Source of the DNA: DATFXM01 sp035315885
Lineage (GTDB): Bacteria > Acidobacteriota > Blastocatellia > UBA7656
DNA length: 64,000 nucleotides
Direction: 5' to 3'
Assembly: GCA_035315885.1 (NCBI GenBank)
Contig: DATFXM010000158.1
Location: 15,634-79,633, forward strand
The notes under the pieces were generated by a model. The model was not told the origin of the DNA and did not search any database. It saw only the letters and a program-made list of their open reading frames with translations. Each line of letters opens with the position of its first letter. Positions within the stretch are counted from its first letter, which is position 1. Shown piece after piece: positions 51,615 to 60,638 of the stretch. The position numbers were made by a program, and so were the translations under genes.

Positions 51615-51986
51615 ATGGCTACGGACCAGTTGAAGCGGCTCAGAAAGATTTGTCTGGCTTTGCCCGAGGCCACGGAAAAGGTGGCCTGGGGGGCGCCAAC
51701 TTTTCGAGTGAAAGACAAGATGTTCGCAATGTTCGTGAACAATCATCACAACGACGGCCGCATTGCGTTGTGGTGCAGCGCGGCGCCGGGAGTACAAGCG
51801 ATGCTGGTCAAGGCCGAGCCCCGGAAGTTTTTTGTGCCGCCCTATGTCGGGCCTCGCGGATGGCTGGGGCTACATCTGCATCGGTTTAAGGACGCGGAGT
51901 TGGCATTCCACGTTCGTCAGGCCTACTGCGTGGTAGCGCCTAAGAAGTTGAAAGCGGCAGTGTGTGTGGAAACTTCTGAGTTCTGA
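51615..51986 (+). CDS. MmcQ/YjbR-family protein
   Basis: A 123-residue CyaY-like alpha/beta protein. KICLALPEATEKVAWGAPTF and FVPPYVGPRGWLGLHLHRF are the family hallmarks. The biochemical role is unknown; some members bind DNA. It starts 9 bp after the nucleotidyltransferase stop. Its last residues (ETSEF) and stop are formed by a TTCTGAG heptamer repeat, as with two other genes in this window. Confidence 0.85.
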   Translation: MATDQLKRLRKICLALPEATEKVAWGAPTFRVKDKMFAMFVNNHHNDGRIALWCSAAPGVQAMLVKAEPRKFFVPPYVGPRGWLGLHLHRFKDAELAFHVRQAYCVVAPKKLKAAVCVETSEF

Positions 51987-52004
51987 GTCCTGAGCACCTT
52001 CGCT

Positions 52005-53429
52005 TCACGAACGGAAGAAAGCCACCATCAGCCGATAGAAATTCCACACGTCCACCTTCGACGACATCTCGAAAGTCGCGTGCATCGACAGCAAAGGCAC
52101 GCCGAGGTCGATGACTTCCATGTCGGCCGCGGACATGAATCCTCCGATTGTCCCGCCGACGCCTACGTCAACCTTTGGAGTCTGCGTCTGCCAGGGAATC
52201 TGCTCCTTATCCAACAATGCTCTTATCTTTGCTATGAACTCGGAATTCGCATCGAAGCCGTGTCCGTATCGCTTGATGGTCACTCCGAAGCCCAGCCTCG
52301 CAGCGTTCGAGGCCTCACTTGTTTGAGGAAAGATCGGGTTCACTCCGTCGTTGCAGTCGGCAGAAATGACTTGCGCATTTCTTAAGCCGGTTCTCAAGTC
52401 GAGGTCGCTATACGCTGTGCCGCGCTGCGCAGCGATCAGGCGCGCATAGGTAGAGTTCAAAAACTGAGATGCAGCACCGGTGTTGTTGACCGAGCCGACT
52501 TCTTCGTTGTTGGACAGATAAGAGAGAGCTGTGAATCGAGGGGTCGTGTTCAGGTCGATTATTGCTCGCGCGGCGCAATAAGACGAAAGACGATCGTCCT
52601 GTCCGTATGCTCCTACCAGACCGCGATCTATTCCTACGTCTGCTGGTGCGGCGGCGGGCACAAGCTGAAGTTCACCGCTGACGAAGTCTTCCTCTTTGAT
52701 TTTGTACTTGGCGGTCAGCGCACGAACAGCCTCGCTGGCGACCGATGAATCGCTGCCTGGTATGCTGGCGACTACCGGATCGAGCTCCTCGCCACTCAAC
52801 ACATTTTGGTATGTCCGACTGTGCAGTTCGGTATCGGAGTGGGGGGCGTTGTCGGGTATCACAAAAACCGGGTCTCCCGGTGCGGTGCCGATCGAGACGT
52901 CGATGCGACGCCCATCCGTCGTGTCTATGCGTCCGATGAGCGCAAGCGGTTCGTTAGCCCATTGATACTTCTTGATTCCGCCGTAGTAGACAGTTTTGAG
53001 CAGCGCAAGTCCCCCCGGTGCGTTCACAAACGGACGCGCCTTCAGATCTATGTGCGGGCTATCGTGGTGCGTACCAACCACGCGCGAGCCTGAGACGATG
53101 GGCTCGGAGCCGACCACCGCGAGTATTACCGCCCGATCGCGCCCGTTGACCAGCAGTCGGGCGCCGGGTTTCACCTGTTTCGAATCCGAGAATTCTTCGA
53201 AACCAGCCGCGCGTGCCAGACGGATAACTTCGCGGGTGGATGTCAGAGCGCTTCTGGCTGCGAGAAGATAAGACTTGTAATCCTCGCCAAACTGAAACAC
53301 TGCGGCTCGCTGTTCTCCATCAATCAACTGCCAGCCTGATTTCTTGGTGGACCACACACCTTCCTGTGCCAGCGCGAGAGTCGCCAGCGTGGCCAGCGCG
53401 ATTATCGCTTTGAGGGGCTTGAACATCAT
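52005..53429 (-). CDS. M18-family aminopeptidase, exported
   Basis: A 474-residue metallo-aminopeptidase. GTHHDSPHIDLK has the first zinc His and YLSNNEEVGSV the catalytic Glu pair. YGQDDRLSSYCAA has the bridging Asp, and LSMHATFEMSS the last His. ATG 53429 has GGAGCGA directly upstream and is followed by a signal sequence (FKPLKAIIALATLATLALAQ), so this M18 enzyme is probably periplasmic, which is unusual for a family that is normally cytosolic. A GTG at 53462 is the alternative start. Confidence 0.88.
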   Translation of the reverse strand: MMFKPLKAIIALATLATLALAQEGVWSTKKSGWQLIDGEQRAAVFQFGEDYKSYLLAARSALTSTREVIRLARAAGFEEFSDSKQVKPGARLLVNGRDRAVILAVVGSEPIVSGSRVVGTHHDSPHIDLKARPFVNAPGGLALLKTVYYGGIKKYQWANEPLALIGRIDTTDGRRIDVSIGTAPGDPVFVIPDNAPHSDTELHSRTYQNVLSGEELDPVVASIPGSDSSVASEAVRALTAKYKIKEEDFVSGELQLVPAAAPADVGIDRGLVGAYGQDDRLSSYCAARAIIDLNTTPRFTALSYLSNNEEVGSVNNTGAASQFLNSTYARLIAAQRGTAYSDLDLRTGLRNAQVISADCNDGVNPIFPQTSEASNAARLGFGVTIKRYGHGFDANSEFIAKIRALLDKEQIPWQTQTPKVDVGVGGTIGGFMSAADMEVIDLGVPLLSMHATFEMSSKVDVWNFYRLMVAFFRS

Positions 53430-53516
53430 TCGCTCCGTGATCTTCATTAGTGCTTTCTGCACTTGGGTGGAATAGAGCAGATGGGCGTGACTTCTTGACA
53501 GCCACTCATATCGGGA

Positions 53517-54656
53517 TTAGTTGCTGTCGCTGGTCAACGCCTTCAGAAACTCAACCAGATCGCGTTGTTCGCTCTCGGTGAGCGATAGGGGTTCCAGTTG
53601 CCAGTCCCGATTCAGATTCTGGTTGCCGCCCTTTACATAGAACCGCACCACGTCTTCGAGGGTTGCCGCGCTGCCATCATGAAAGTAGGGAGCGGTAAGC
53701 GCCACGTTGCGCAGCGACGGCGTTCGATACGCGCCGACGTCCAGGATGTTTCCGCTGATCAGAAAACGGCCGAGCTCGTTTGCGCGTTCGGCGCGCGACA
53801 ATTCTTTAAGCGCGTTTCCCGTCTCGTCCCTTGACGCGGCGATTGCGCGACGAGCCAACAAGTCAAATCCACCAAAGCTTGCCGCGACTCCGGTGTTGCG
53901 ATAGTTGCCGTCGGTGAAAAACGGAAACGTCGCGAACGCCGCAAAATTTTGATTGAAAGCGTGACATATACCGCAGCGTGCGCGGCTTCGAAATAGCATC
54001 AGGCCGTTTCGGGCCGATTCATTCAGTGCGTCGAGGTCTCCCCCGAGGTAACGATCGACCGGCGAGTCGCCCGAAAGAAGCGTCCGCTCGAAGGCCGCGA
54101 TCGCTTTGGCTATTGAGTCAATTGTCACGGGACCGCCGAACGCTCGCTGGAAGTCTTCGGGATAGCCGGCGGTACTGGCGACTCTTTCGACAACGTCTTC
54201 GACTGACCGGTTACCCATCTCGATCGGATTTGTCAGCGGCAGTTTGGCTTGCTCTTCGAGGGAACCCGCGCGGCCGTCCCAGAACTGAGCGGTGTTGAAC
54301 ATCGCGTTGAGCAACGTAGGCGAATTGCGGATTCCGGTTTTTCCTCCGATGCCTTCGGCGACTTTCTTCCCATCAGTGAATGCGCGTTTTGGATCGTGGC
54401 AGGTCGAGCAACTTACGCTTCCATCGGCGGAGAGTCTGTTCTCGAAGAAGAGTTTTCGTCCGAGTTCGACCTTTGCGGCGGTCATCGGATTATCACCCGG
54501 GACAAAATACTCCCAGAGGTCTCGGGGTATGCCTCGCGGCATTCTTATTTCGTAGCTCGATGTCGGAGGAGTGGTGGCATCTGCAGTACAAACCAATATC
54601 GGCAGCACTACGCCAAATGCCGCGAGAAAGATGAGTCTGCAGGTTCGAGGACTCAT
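53517..54656 (-). CDS. Di-heme cytochrome c peroxidase (MauG/CcpA family)
   Basis: A 379-residue periplasmic protein with a signal peptide (LIFLAAFGVVLPILVCTADA). Heme sites are C83-STC-H87 and C228-GIC-H232. IGGKTGIRNSPTLLNAMFNT, FWDGRAGSLEEQA and YRTPSLRNVALTAPYFHDGS are the standard family blocks. It reduces hydrogen peroxide with electrons from a small cytochrome or acts as a MauG-like oxidase. The region upstream of its ATG is filled by a heptamer array beginning 10 bp away. Confidence 0.93.
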   Translation of the reverse strand: MSPRTCRLIFLAAFGVVLPILVCTADATTPPTSSYEIRMPRGIPRDLWEYFVPGDNPMTAAKVELGRKLFFENRLSADGSVSCSTCHDPKRAFTDGKKVAEGIGGKTGIRNSPTLLNAMFNTAQFWDGRAGSLEEQAKLPLTNPIEMGNRSVEDVVERVASTAGYPEDFQRAFGGPVTIDSIAKAIAAFERTLLSGDSPVDRYLGGDLDALNESARNGLMLFRSRARCGICHAFNQNFAAFATFPFFTDGNYRNTGVAASFGGFDLLARRAIAASRDETGNALKELSRAERANELGRFLISGNILDVGAYRTPSLRNVALTAPYFHDGSAATLEDVVRFYVKGGNQNLNRDWQLEPLSLTESEQRDLVEFLKALTSDSN

Positions 54657-54666
54657 AACTTTGTGA

Positions 54667-54878
54667 AGTAGGCAGTAGGCAATATGCAGTAGGCCGTAGG
54701 CAGTAGGCAGTAGGCAGTTTGCTTAATCGTTTTCTCTTTCGGCCCCGGAGCGGACACTAAAATGCTGCTGCCTACTGCATACTGCCTACTGCATACTGCC
54801 TACTGCATACTGCCTACTGCATACTGCCTACTGCATACTGCCTACTGCCTACTGCCTACTGCATACTGCCTACTGCAT
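54667..54878. repeat. AGTAGGC heptamer array in inverted orientation
   Basis: About seven AGTAGGC/AGTATGC units (54667-54718) face about sixteen GCCTACT/GCATACT units (54766-54878) across a 47-bp spacer. The units are 7 bp and highly regular on the right arm. It occupies nearly the whole gap between the peroxidase start and the gene ending at 54888. Confidence 0.92.
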
Positions 54879-54887
54879 ATCTCCCCT

Positions 54888-55559
54888 TTACTGCTCCGCT
54901 CTGCCTTTTACGACAAAACCTATTGGCATCGTAGCGCCGGTGGCTCCCTTGACCCCGGCAGAAAATATCAAGTGATTCACCTCATTCGATTCCAGCTTTG
55001 GAGCCGCGGGTGCTGCGTCCACCTGAACGAGACTCAACACCCCAGGATGATTTGTGCCGGTGACTTTCCTGCTGGTAGTAGTCAACTCCTCAAACTTGAA
55101 CTGCTGGTCCGGGTTCTGGTCCACAGCTACCGGCAACATCACAAGGAAGTCGCGAATGGGCGAGATCCCCATGTGATTCCCGTCGGTCGGATGCAGAGCA
55201 TGCCTCAAGGTGTAAGAACCCGGCTTGATCGACTGACCTCGAAAGTCGGTAGTCGCTTTCGCGAAGGTGATCACCCCGATCAGAACCGATTCCCCGAGAG
55301 ACGTGTACACCGCGCCGCTCTGATCGATCTTGCCCGCCGGCATGGTCGAGCGCAGCCAGATATCACAATAAGCACCGTCGGCCAGGCTGACCCGCCAACC
55401 CTTCTGGTCCAGTACCTTCTTCAGCGCGTCCGACGCGCCCGGATCCGCAAAAGCGCCGATCGACTCCAGCTTACCGTCAGCTGCCGCTTCGACCCGCACT
55501 CGCGACACCGCGACGAACAACAAAACAGGTAACAAAAGCAGGATAAAATTTCGCTTCAT
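54888..55559 (-). CDS. Exported protein of unknown function
   Basis: A 223-residue protein with a signal peptide (RNFILLLLPVLLFVAVSRVRVEA). The mature part is beta-rich and contains GAYCDIWLRSTMPAG, SIKPGSYTLRHALHPTDGNH and PIRDFLVMLP, with one cysteine and several His. The pattern loosely recalls DUF2911-type carrier proteins. ATG 55559 was chosen because the signal peptide follows it; the longer frame adds nine residues without support. A hairpin precedes it. Confidence 0.72.
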   Translation of the reverse strand: MKRNFILLLLPVLLFVAVSRVRVEAAADGKLESIGAFADPGASDALKKVLDQKGWRVSLADGAYCDIWLRSTMPAGKIDQSGAVYTSLGESVLIGVITFAKATTDFRGQSIKPGSYTLRHALHPTDGNHMGISPIRDFLVMLPVAVDQNPDQQFKFEELTTTSRKVTGTNHPGVLSLVQVDAAPAAPKLESNEVNHLIFSAGVKGATGATMPIGFVVKGRAEQ

Positions 55560-55621
55560 CTCTCTAGTCAACTGCAACTCTCCCAACCTCGCTTCCTCTG
55601 CGCTTCTTCTCTAATAACTTC

Positions 55622-55675
55622 AAGGGCACAGTCCCCACTAAGAAACTCGAGTCGCTTTGTGGTTTCTGTGCCCTT
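55622..55675 (-). terminator. Hairpin between two minus-strand genes
   Basis: AAGGGCACAG (55622-55631) pairs with CTGTGCCCTT (55666-55675), with an inner AGAAAC/GTTTCT stem. It lies just after the DUF1326 gene stop and probably ends or trims that transcript; no strong T-run is seen. Confidence 0.5.
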
Positions 55676-55698
55676 AAGAAGGAAGGACCTTTGACGTA

Positions 55699-56373
55699 TT
55701 ACCGCGCAAACGTCCCAACGAACGCGCTGCGCTTGCCGTGCACCGTCCAGGAAACACCCAGACCGGCCCCATCAAACTGGTCCAGTTCCGCGACCGCCGG
55801 CATCGAGTGAGTCATCGCGGTCAACGGCTGGTAGTAGACCTCTTCGTTTCCGCAGAGGTGGTCTTTGCCGCTCAGGGCGCGGGTCTGAATTCCAGCAATC
55901 TTGCCGGCGCGAACAGCGGTGTGGCTGTAGTGTCCATCATGGCCGTTCACTTCAACTTTGATGGGCGCGACTTCGACCTTCACAACATTCCTGACAAGCT
56001 CGCCGGCCATAGACTGCGCGAACTCGACGAGTGCCTTTTGCTGCTCGTCGCAGGCCTTTTCGTCGACGATCATCACCGCCTTCGCGGGAAGCGGGTTGTT
56101 GTACTGGTCTCCGAGCGTGGCGCTTGCCTTAACAACCGCAACCACACTCAGCCCCGCAAGTGGAACGCCTTTCCATTCGCCTTTATTGATTCGCCAGGCC
56201 AGTATCGCCTGATCGCCTGTCAGATTGAGTTCCCCGTTAGCCACACATGCGCCGGTCCATACGTCTGCGCTTCTCGTTTCAATGTAGTCGCCTGTGATGC
56301 CCTGCGCCTTTCCAGTTGAACCGAGCGCGGTAACTATCATGGCAAGCGCGGCCAAGAACATAAGCTTTCGCAT
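55699..56373 (-). CDS. Exported DUF1326 protein
   Basis: A 224-residue protein with a signal peptide (RKLMFLAALAMIVTALGSTGKAQ). The mature part opens GDYIETRSADVWTGACVANG and continues AILAWRINKGEWKGVPLAGL and VVKASATLGDQ, which is the DUF1326 pattern. The function is unknown; conserved cysteines and His suggest metal binding. GAGGAGAG precedes ATG 56373, favouring it over the upstream GTG/ATG extension. Confidence 0.82.
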   Translation of the reverse strand: MRKLMFLAALAMIVTALGSTGKAQGITGDYIETRSADVWTGACVANGELNLTGDQAILAWRINKGEWKGVPLAGLSVVAVVKASATLGDQYNNPLPAKAVMIVDEKACDEQQKALVEFAQSMAGELVRNVVKVEVAPIKVEVNGHDGHYSHTAVRAGKIAGIQTRALSGKDHLCGNEEVYYQPLTAMTHSMPAVAELDQFDGAGLGVSWTVHGKRSAFVGTFAR

Positions 56374-56512
56374 TTTTGCTTCTCTCCTCAGATTCTCCCT
56401 GACGACCAACGTTTCATCGTTCGCGGCCCGATCTGGCTCCGGCTCTTTACCGGTGCATCAGACCAGGCACTGAACGACCGGTCAGTTGATATTAAATCGC
56501 AGTTCTATGTTA

Positions 56513-56743
56513 TCACACGTATCCCTTGCCCCAACAAGCGCGGTCTTCTGATGAGCAGTTACCCGGTTCGGCAAGCTGTCCATCAGGCCCTACGCAGGTC
56601 TGGGTGTAGACGCACCAGAAGTGCCCGTCGGTTGACGGGGGAACCGAAGGATCGTGCGGCACGCCTATGAACATCCCCTTCCATCGAAGGCACTCGCACA
56701 GCATGGGGTGATTGATGTTGAATCGCTCGGCTTCATTAATCAT
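56513..56743 (-). CDS. Small Cys-rich protein, fourth gene of the molybdenum hydroxylase operon
   Basis: The 76-residue product has six cysteines (two in MLCECLRWKGMF, then WCVYTQTCVG and two in GNCSSEDRACWGKG) and no signal peptide. ATG 56743 overlaps the FAD-subunit stop by ATGA, so it is co-translated with it. The arrangement of Cys suggests a metal- or cluster-binding accessory protein. I do not recognise a family. Confidence 0.68.
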   Translation of the reverse strand: MINEAERFNINHPMLCECLRWKGMFIGVPHDPSVPPSTDGHFWCVYTQTCVGPDGQLAEPGNCSSEDRACWGKGYV

Positions 56744-57726
56744 CGTGCACCTCCCTGAGCGGCTTTGAGCGCTGCCCGTTTCACCGCGACCCGAGCAAGC
56801 TGAATCTTGTAGGCGTTGTGAGAGAGGCTCTTCGCTCCGGCAACCGCAGCATCGCCGGCTGCCTTCGCCGTTTCCTCACTCACCGGTTTGCCGGCAAGCG
56901 CCTGCTCGGCCTCACTCGCGCGCCAGGGTATCGGCGCAACGTGACCCAGTACGACGCGCGCTGACGTGACCTTGCCTCCGGTGATGTTCAACGATACCGC
57001 TGCGGCGGCTAGCGGCCAGTCCAGCGCCTCCTTCTGCCTGACTTCGTAGGTCGCGCCCTTGGCGCCTCCTGTCGGCGGAAGAACTATAGCCGTCACGATC
57101 TCTCCGGGTTTCAGGTCGTACTCGCGCTGATCGCTGCTTTGAGGAGTCACGAAAAACTTTTCAGCGTCGACTTGACGTTCACCTTTCGCACCGTAGACCA
57201 CAATCTTCGCGCTGTGGGCGATCAACGCCGGAGCCAGACTCGAAGGGTTGACGAAGTATGCGGGACCGCCGTTGCCCAGAATCGCGTGATAGCGATTCTC
57301 TCCTTGAAGTACGAGTGACTCGCCATGGTCAGTGCCAAGCAACCCATAACCGGCGCGGTAGTACCAGCAGCGAGGCCGCTGGCACAGTTCGCCTCCTACC
57401 GTACCCATCGCACGGATCTGCTGACTCGATATCCCCTCGGCCGCCTCCGCGATCGCCGGATACTGCCGCCGCACCTCGACATTGTCCAGCAGTTCCTGAA
57501 TCGTAGTCGTAGCGCCGATAGTCAATCCGGGTTTCGAACGCTTGATGCCTCGAAGCTCCGGAATATCCTTTATATTAACCAGGCGCTTTGGGTGAACGAC
57601 GTCATCCTTCATCAACGAGAGCAGGTCCGTGCCGCCCGCCAGGACTTCGGCTTCGGCGAAGCTCGAGCCGAGCAAGGCCACTGCCTGCTGCTTTGTCGTA
57701 GGGCTGGCGTACTCAAACTTTCGCAT
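56740..57726 (-). CDS. Xanthine dehydrogenase-family FAD-binding subunit
   Basis: A 328-residue flavoprotein subunit (CoxM/CutM/YagS type). FAEAVLAGGTDLLSLMK is the first FAD-binding block, and TIGATTTIQELLDN and IRAMGTVGGELCQRPRCWYYR follow. The C-terminal CO dehydrogenase flavoprotein domain starts near residue 215. It carries electrons from the Fe-S subunit. It overlaps the molybdopterin subunit by 14 bp and the small Cys-rich gene by 4 bp. Confidence 0.92.
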   Translation of the reverse strand: MRKFEYASPTTKQQAVALLGSSFAEAEVLAGGTDLLSLMKDDVVHPKRLVNIKDIPELRGIKRSKPGLTIGATTTIQELLDNVEVRRQYPAIAEAAEGISSQQIRAMGTVGGELCQRPRCWYYRAGYGLLGTDHGESLVLQGENRYHAILGNGGPAYFVNPSSLAPALIAHSAKIVVYGAKGERQVDAEKFFVTPQSSDQREYDLKPGEIVTAIVLPPTGGAKGATYEVRQKEALDWPLAAAAVSLNITGGKVTSARVVLGHVAPIPWRASEAEQALAGKPVSEETAKAAGDAAVAGAKSLSHNAYKIQLARVAVKRAALKAAQGGAR

Positions 57727-59866
57727 TGGGGCCTCCCTTCTTTTCGAGCGCCTGAAGCACTCGATCCGGCGTCAGCGGCAGATGCGGCACTCGCACGCCG
57801 ATAGCATTTGCCACAGCGTTTGAAAGCACCGCGCCAGGCGAAACCACGGGAGGCTCGCCCAACCCGATGACTCCGCGCTCGTCGTATCCCTTGCCGGTCA
57901 TCATGTGAACTACCAGCTCTCCAATGTCACCGATGCCCGCCAGCTTGTAGAACTCCATATTCGGATTCAACATCCTGCCGGTCCTGGCATCCATGATTTT
58001 CTCTTCATAGAGCGCGTAGCAGACGCCCATAATCAGCGCGCCGTAGCATTGGCTCTCCGCCGTCTTGAGATCGATCACCAGACCGCAATCCTGAACTGCG
58101 ACCATCTTGTTGACGCGCACGACTCCGGTCTCGATATCTACGGAGACATCGGCCATCTGAACTCCGCCAACACCTTGATTGGTAAGCGTTCCAGGCCCGG
58201 GATTCTTGCCCCTTATTGTCAGCGGCGTTCCTCCAATTTTCGTGCAGGCTTGTTTCCAGGTCAGCGACTTTGCCGGATTGTTCTTGACCTGCACCTTTCC
58301 GGCCACCACTTCGAGGTCCTCCGGCTTTGCATCCAGAGCCGGCGCTACCTTCGCGTAAAGCTGGTCCAGAGCGTCCAGCGAAGCACGCCTCGCCGACGCA
58401 CTGATTCCTCCGATGGTAGTGCTTCCGCCCGATGCACCCGAGGCCGGATAGTGACTGTCTCCGATGAGAATCTTCACCGAGTCCATCGGCACGCCGAGAG
58501 TTTCAGCCACAATGATGTTCAGGGCGGTCCTGGTGCCGGTTCCGAGATCCTGCGTTCCCATTTTCAACTCGACTGAGCCGTCCGGTTGAATCGTCAGATC
58601 GCAATCGCTCGGATGTCCGAGACCTCCCCACGTATGAATGGAGAGCCCGAGACCCCGCTTGATCGGTCCCGCCGTCTTGTCGCCGCGTTGATGCCATTTG
58701 GACTTCCAGCCTATGAGCTCGCCGGCGACCTTCAACTCGTCGGCGTAAATCTGCGCACGCTGACCGGTCATCTCGATGTTCTTCATGAAAAGATCTACCG
58801 GATCCATCCCGATCGCCGCCGCCGCATCCTCGAGCGCCGACATCGTGATCAGGCATCCCTGCGGATGACTTGGAGCCCGCCATGCTCGCTGGCTGCCGAT
58901 GTGGTTGACGATCATGGTGTGCTGCTTGCGCTGGTTCGGAATGTTGAAGATGTAAGGAAGCGGAGGTGAGCTGCCACCTCCCAAACCGCCGGTCGCCCAG
59001 GACTGCGACTCCCACGCTGTCAGAGTGCCGTCCTTCTTGAGTCCGACTTTAACGTGCGCATAAGCCGAAGGCCGGGCGCCTGCGACTTCAAGCTCGGCGT
59101 CGCGCTCGTTGAACATCTTGACCGGAGCTCCGGCTTTCTTGGAAAGCCGAGCGGCAGCGATGTCCCACTCGTCGGAGCCAAATTTACTGCCGAACCCGCC
59201 GCCGATGTGAGCCTGCACCACGTGGACGTTTGTCGCCGCGATCTCCAGGGGCCTGGCGATCTGCGCGCCAACTCCGCTGACGTTTTGAGTGGAGATATGA
59301 GCCAGAACGCTCTTGTCATCCGACCATTCCATGATTGACCCGTGCGGCTCGAGGCAGCAGTGGGTTATCACCGGCAGACCGTAGACTCCTTCGACGGTCG
59401 CTTCGGCGCTGCTGAAGCCCTGATCAGGATCGCCGACCTTGTTCTCGTTTGCTGGTTTTCCGTTGTCACCAGCGTTCTTGGGATCGTTGTCCACGACGTA
59501 GTGAGGCAGGACCTCAAACTCGACCTTGATTGCGCGAAGCGCGTCTTCAGCGGTTGGTTCGTCGACCGCCGCGACTGCTACGACCGAAGCGCCAACCCAG
59601 AAAAGCTCCGCGCTCGGCTTGCCGGGTTCGGCCATCACCTGAACGGCTTTGACGCCGCTCATCCGCTCAGCTTCGCTGGTGTCGATGCTCTTGACGCGAG
59701 CGTGCGCGAAAGGTGACCGAAGGATCTTGCCAAACAACATGTTCGGCCGATTGATATCGAACGAGTACTTGGCGCGTCCGGATACTTTGTCGGGACCGTC
59801 TATGCGAGAGATTCTCTTGCCGATCAGCGTACGCTTGTCGGCGTCTGGCCATTTGTATTCAGCCAT
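57713..59866 (-). CDS. Xanthine dehydrogenase-family molybdopterin-binding subunit
   Basis: A 717-residue catalytic subunit hydroxylating an aldehyde or N-heterocycle. GKRISRIDGPDKVSGRAKYS begins the domain, VQAHIGGGFGSKFG and SQRAWRAPSHPQG are cofactor-binding, and GVIGLGEPPVVSPGAVLSNA holds the catalytic Glu. It lacks a signal of its own, so it probably crosses the membrane with the Tat-signal-bearing Fe-S subunit, as in the periplasmic aldehyde oxidoreductase PaoABC. The gene order here is Fe-S, Mo, FAD, unlike paoABC (Fe-S, FAD, Mo). Confidence 0.94.
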   Translation of the reverse strand: MAEYKWPDADKRTLIGKRISRIDGPDKVSGRAKYSFDINRPNMLFGKILRSPFAHARVKSIDTSEAERMSGVKAVQVMAEPGKPSAELFWVGASVVAVAAVDEPTAEDALRAIKVEFEVLPHYVVDNDPKNAGDNGKPANENKVGDPDQGFSSAEATVEGVYGLPVITHCCLEPHGSIMEWSDDKSVLAHISTQNVSGVGAQIARPLEIAATNVHVVQAHIGGGFGSKFGSDEWDIAAARLSKKAGAPVKMFNERDAELEVAGARPSAYAHVKVGLKKDGTLTAWESQSWATGGLGGGSSPPLPYIFNIPNQRKQHTMIVNHIGSQRAWRAPSHPQGCLITMSALEDAAAAIGMDPVDLFMKNIEMTGQRAQIYADELKVAGELIGWKSKWHQRGDKTAGPIKRGLGLSIHTWGGLGHPSDCDLTIQPDGSVELKMGTQDLGTGTRTALNIIVAETLGVPMDSVKILIGDSHYPASGASGGSTTIGGISASARRASLDALDQLYAKVAPALDAKPEDLEVVAGKVQVKNNPAKSLTWKQACTKIGGTPLTIRGKNPGPGTLTNQGVGGVQMADVSVDIETGVVRVNKMVAVQDCGLVIDLKTAESQCYGALIMGVCYALYEEKIMDARTGRMLNPNMEFYKLAGIGDIGELVVHMMTGKGYDERGVIGLGEPPVVSPGAVLSNAVANAIGVRVPHLPLTPDRVLQALEKKGGPNAKV

Positions 59867-60488
59867 TGCGGCGCCCTCCTTTCTGAGCGGCCTGCGCTAC
59901 GGCCCCGCGAATTCCCATATAGGTTCCGCACCGGCAAAGGTTGCCGCCCAGCCCTTTCTGAATCTGCTCGGGAGTAGGATTGGGGTTCTTGTCCAGGAAT
60001 GCCTTGCAGGCCACGACAAATCCGGGAGTGCAGAAACCGCACTGCTGGGCGTCATTGTCGATAAAAGCCTGTTGCACCGGGTGCAGAGTCTCCCCGGTCA
60101 ACAAGCCTTCGACCGTCGTTATCTGCTTTCCCTGAGCCTCGATTGCCAGCACCGTGCACGAATAAACGGGTTTGCCATTGACGATCATCGTACAGGCACC
60201 GCACGTAGCGCGGTCGCACACGCGTTTAGCGCCGGTAAGGTCCAGATCGTTGCGCAGCGCATCCAGCAGCGTGACGCGTGGTTCCACCTGAACCGTCTGG
60301 GGCTTTCCGTTTATCGACAGTTGAATGGGCACTTTGCCGGGCCCGTAGACTTTGACGTCAGCTCCTGCGGCTCTCACCACTCGATGTCCTACAACGAGCG
60401 GCAGGGAGAGCCCGATGCCCGACGCCTTCAAGAAGTTGCGTCGTGACAGCTCAGAGCCGTTCTCTTTAGGATCTATTTCGTCAGTCAT
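59859..60488 (-). CDS. Xanthine dehydrogenase-family [2Fe-2S] subunit with Tat signal
   Basis: A 209-residue iron-sulfur subunit. Tat motif S15-R-R-N-F-L-K with a hydrophobic stretch (ASGIGLSLPLVVG) is followed by two 2Fe-2S sites: C91, C96, C99, C111 and C150, C153, C185, C187, the complete CoxS/CutS set. It passes electrons from Mo to FAD. The first gene of the operon; its stop overlaps the next start by 8 bp. The Tat signal makes the whole complex periplasmic. Confidence 0.94.
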   Translation of the reverse strand: MTDEIDPKENGSELSRRNFLKASGIGLSLPLVVGHRVVRAAGADVKVYGPGKVPIQLSINGKPQTVQVEPRVTLLDALRNDLDLTGAKRVCDRATCGACTMIVNGKPVYSCTVLAIEAQGKQITTVEGLLTGETLHPVQQAFIDNDAQQCGFCTPGFVVACKAFLDKNPNPTPEQIQKGLGGNLCRCGTYMGIRGAVAQAAQKGGRRNG

Positions 60489-60638
60489 CCGTCGCCTCCT
60501 ATGGAATGCGTGACACTACGATTGCGGGTTTTCGAATTGCAAATAACTGTTCACGACTCCTCGTGCGGCGATCCTCAGATTCATTGTCGATTTGCCGCTG
60601 TGGCGCGAGGAATCAGAACGCGGCCGGCGTTCGCTTTC

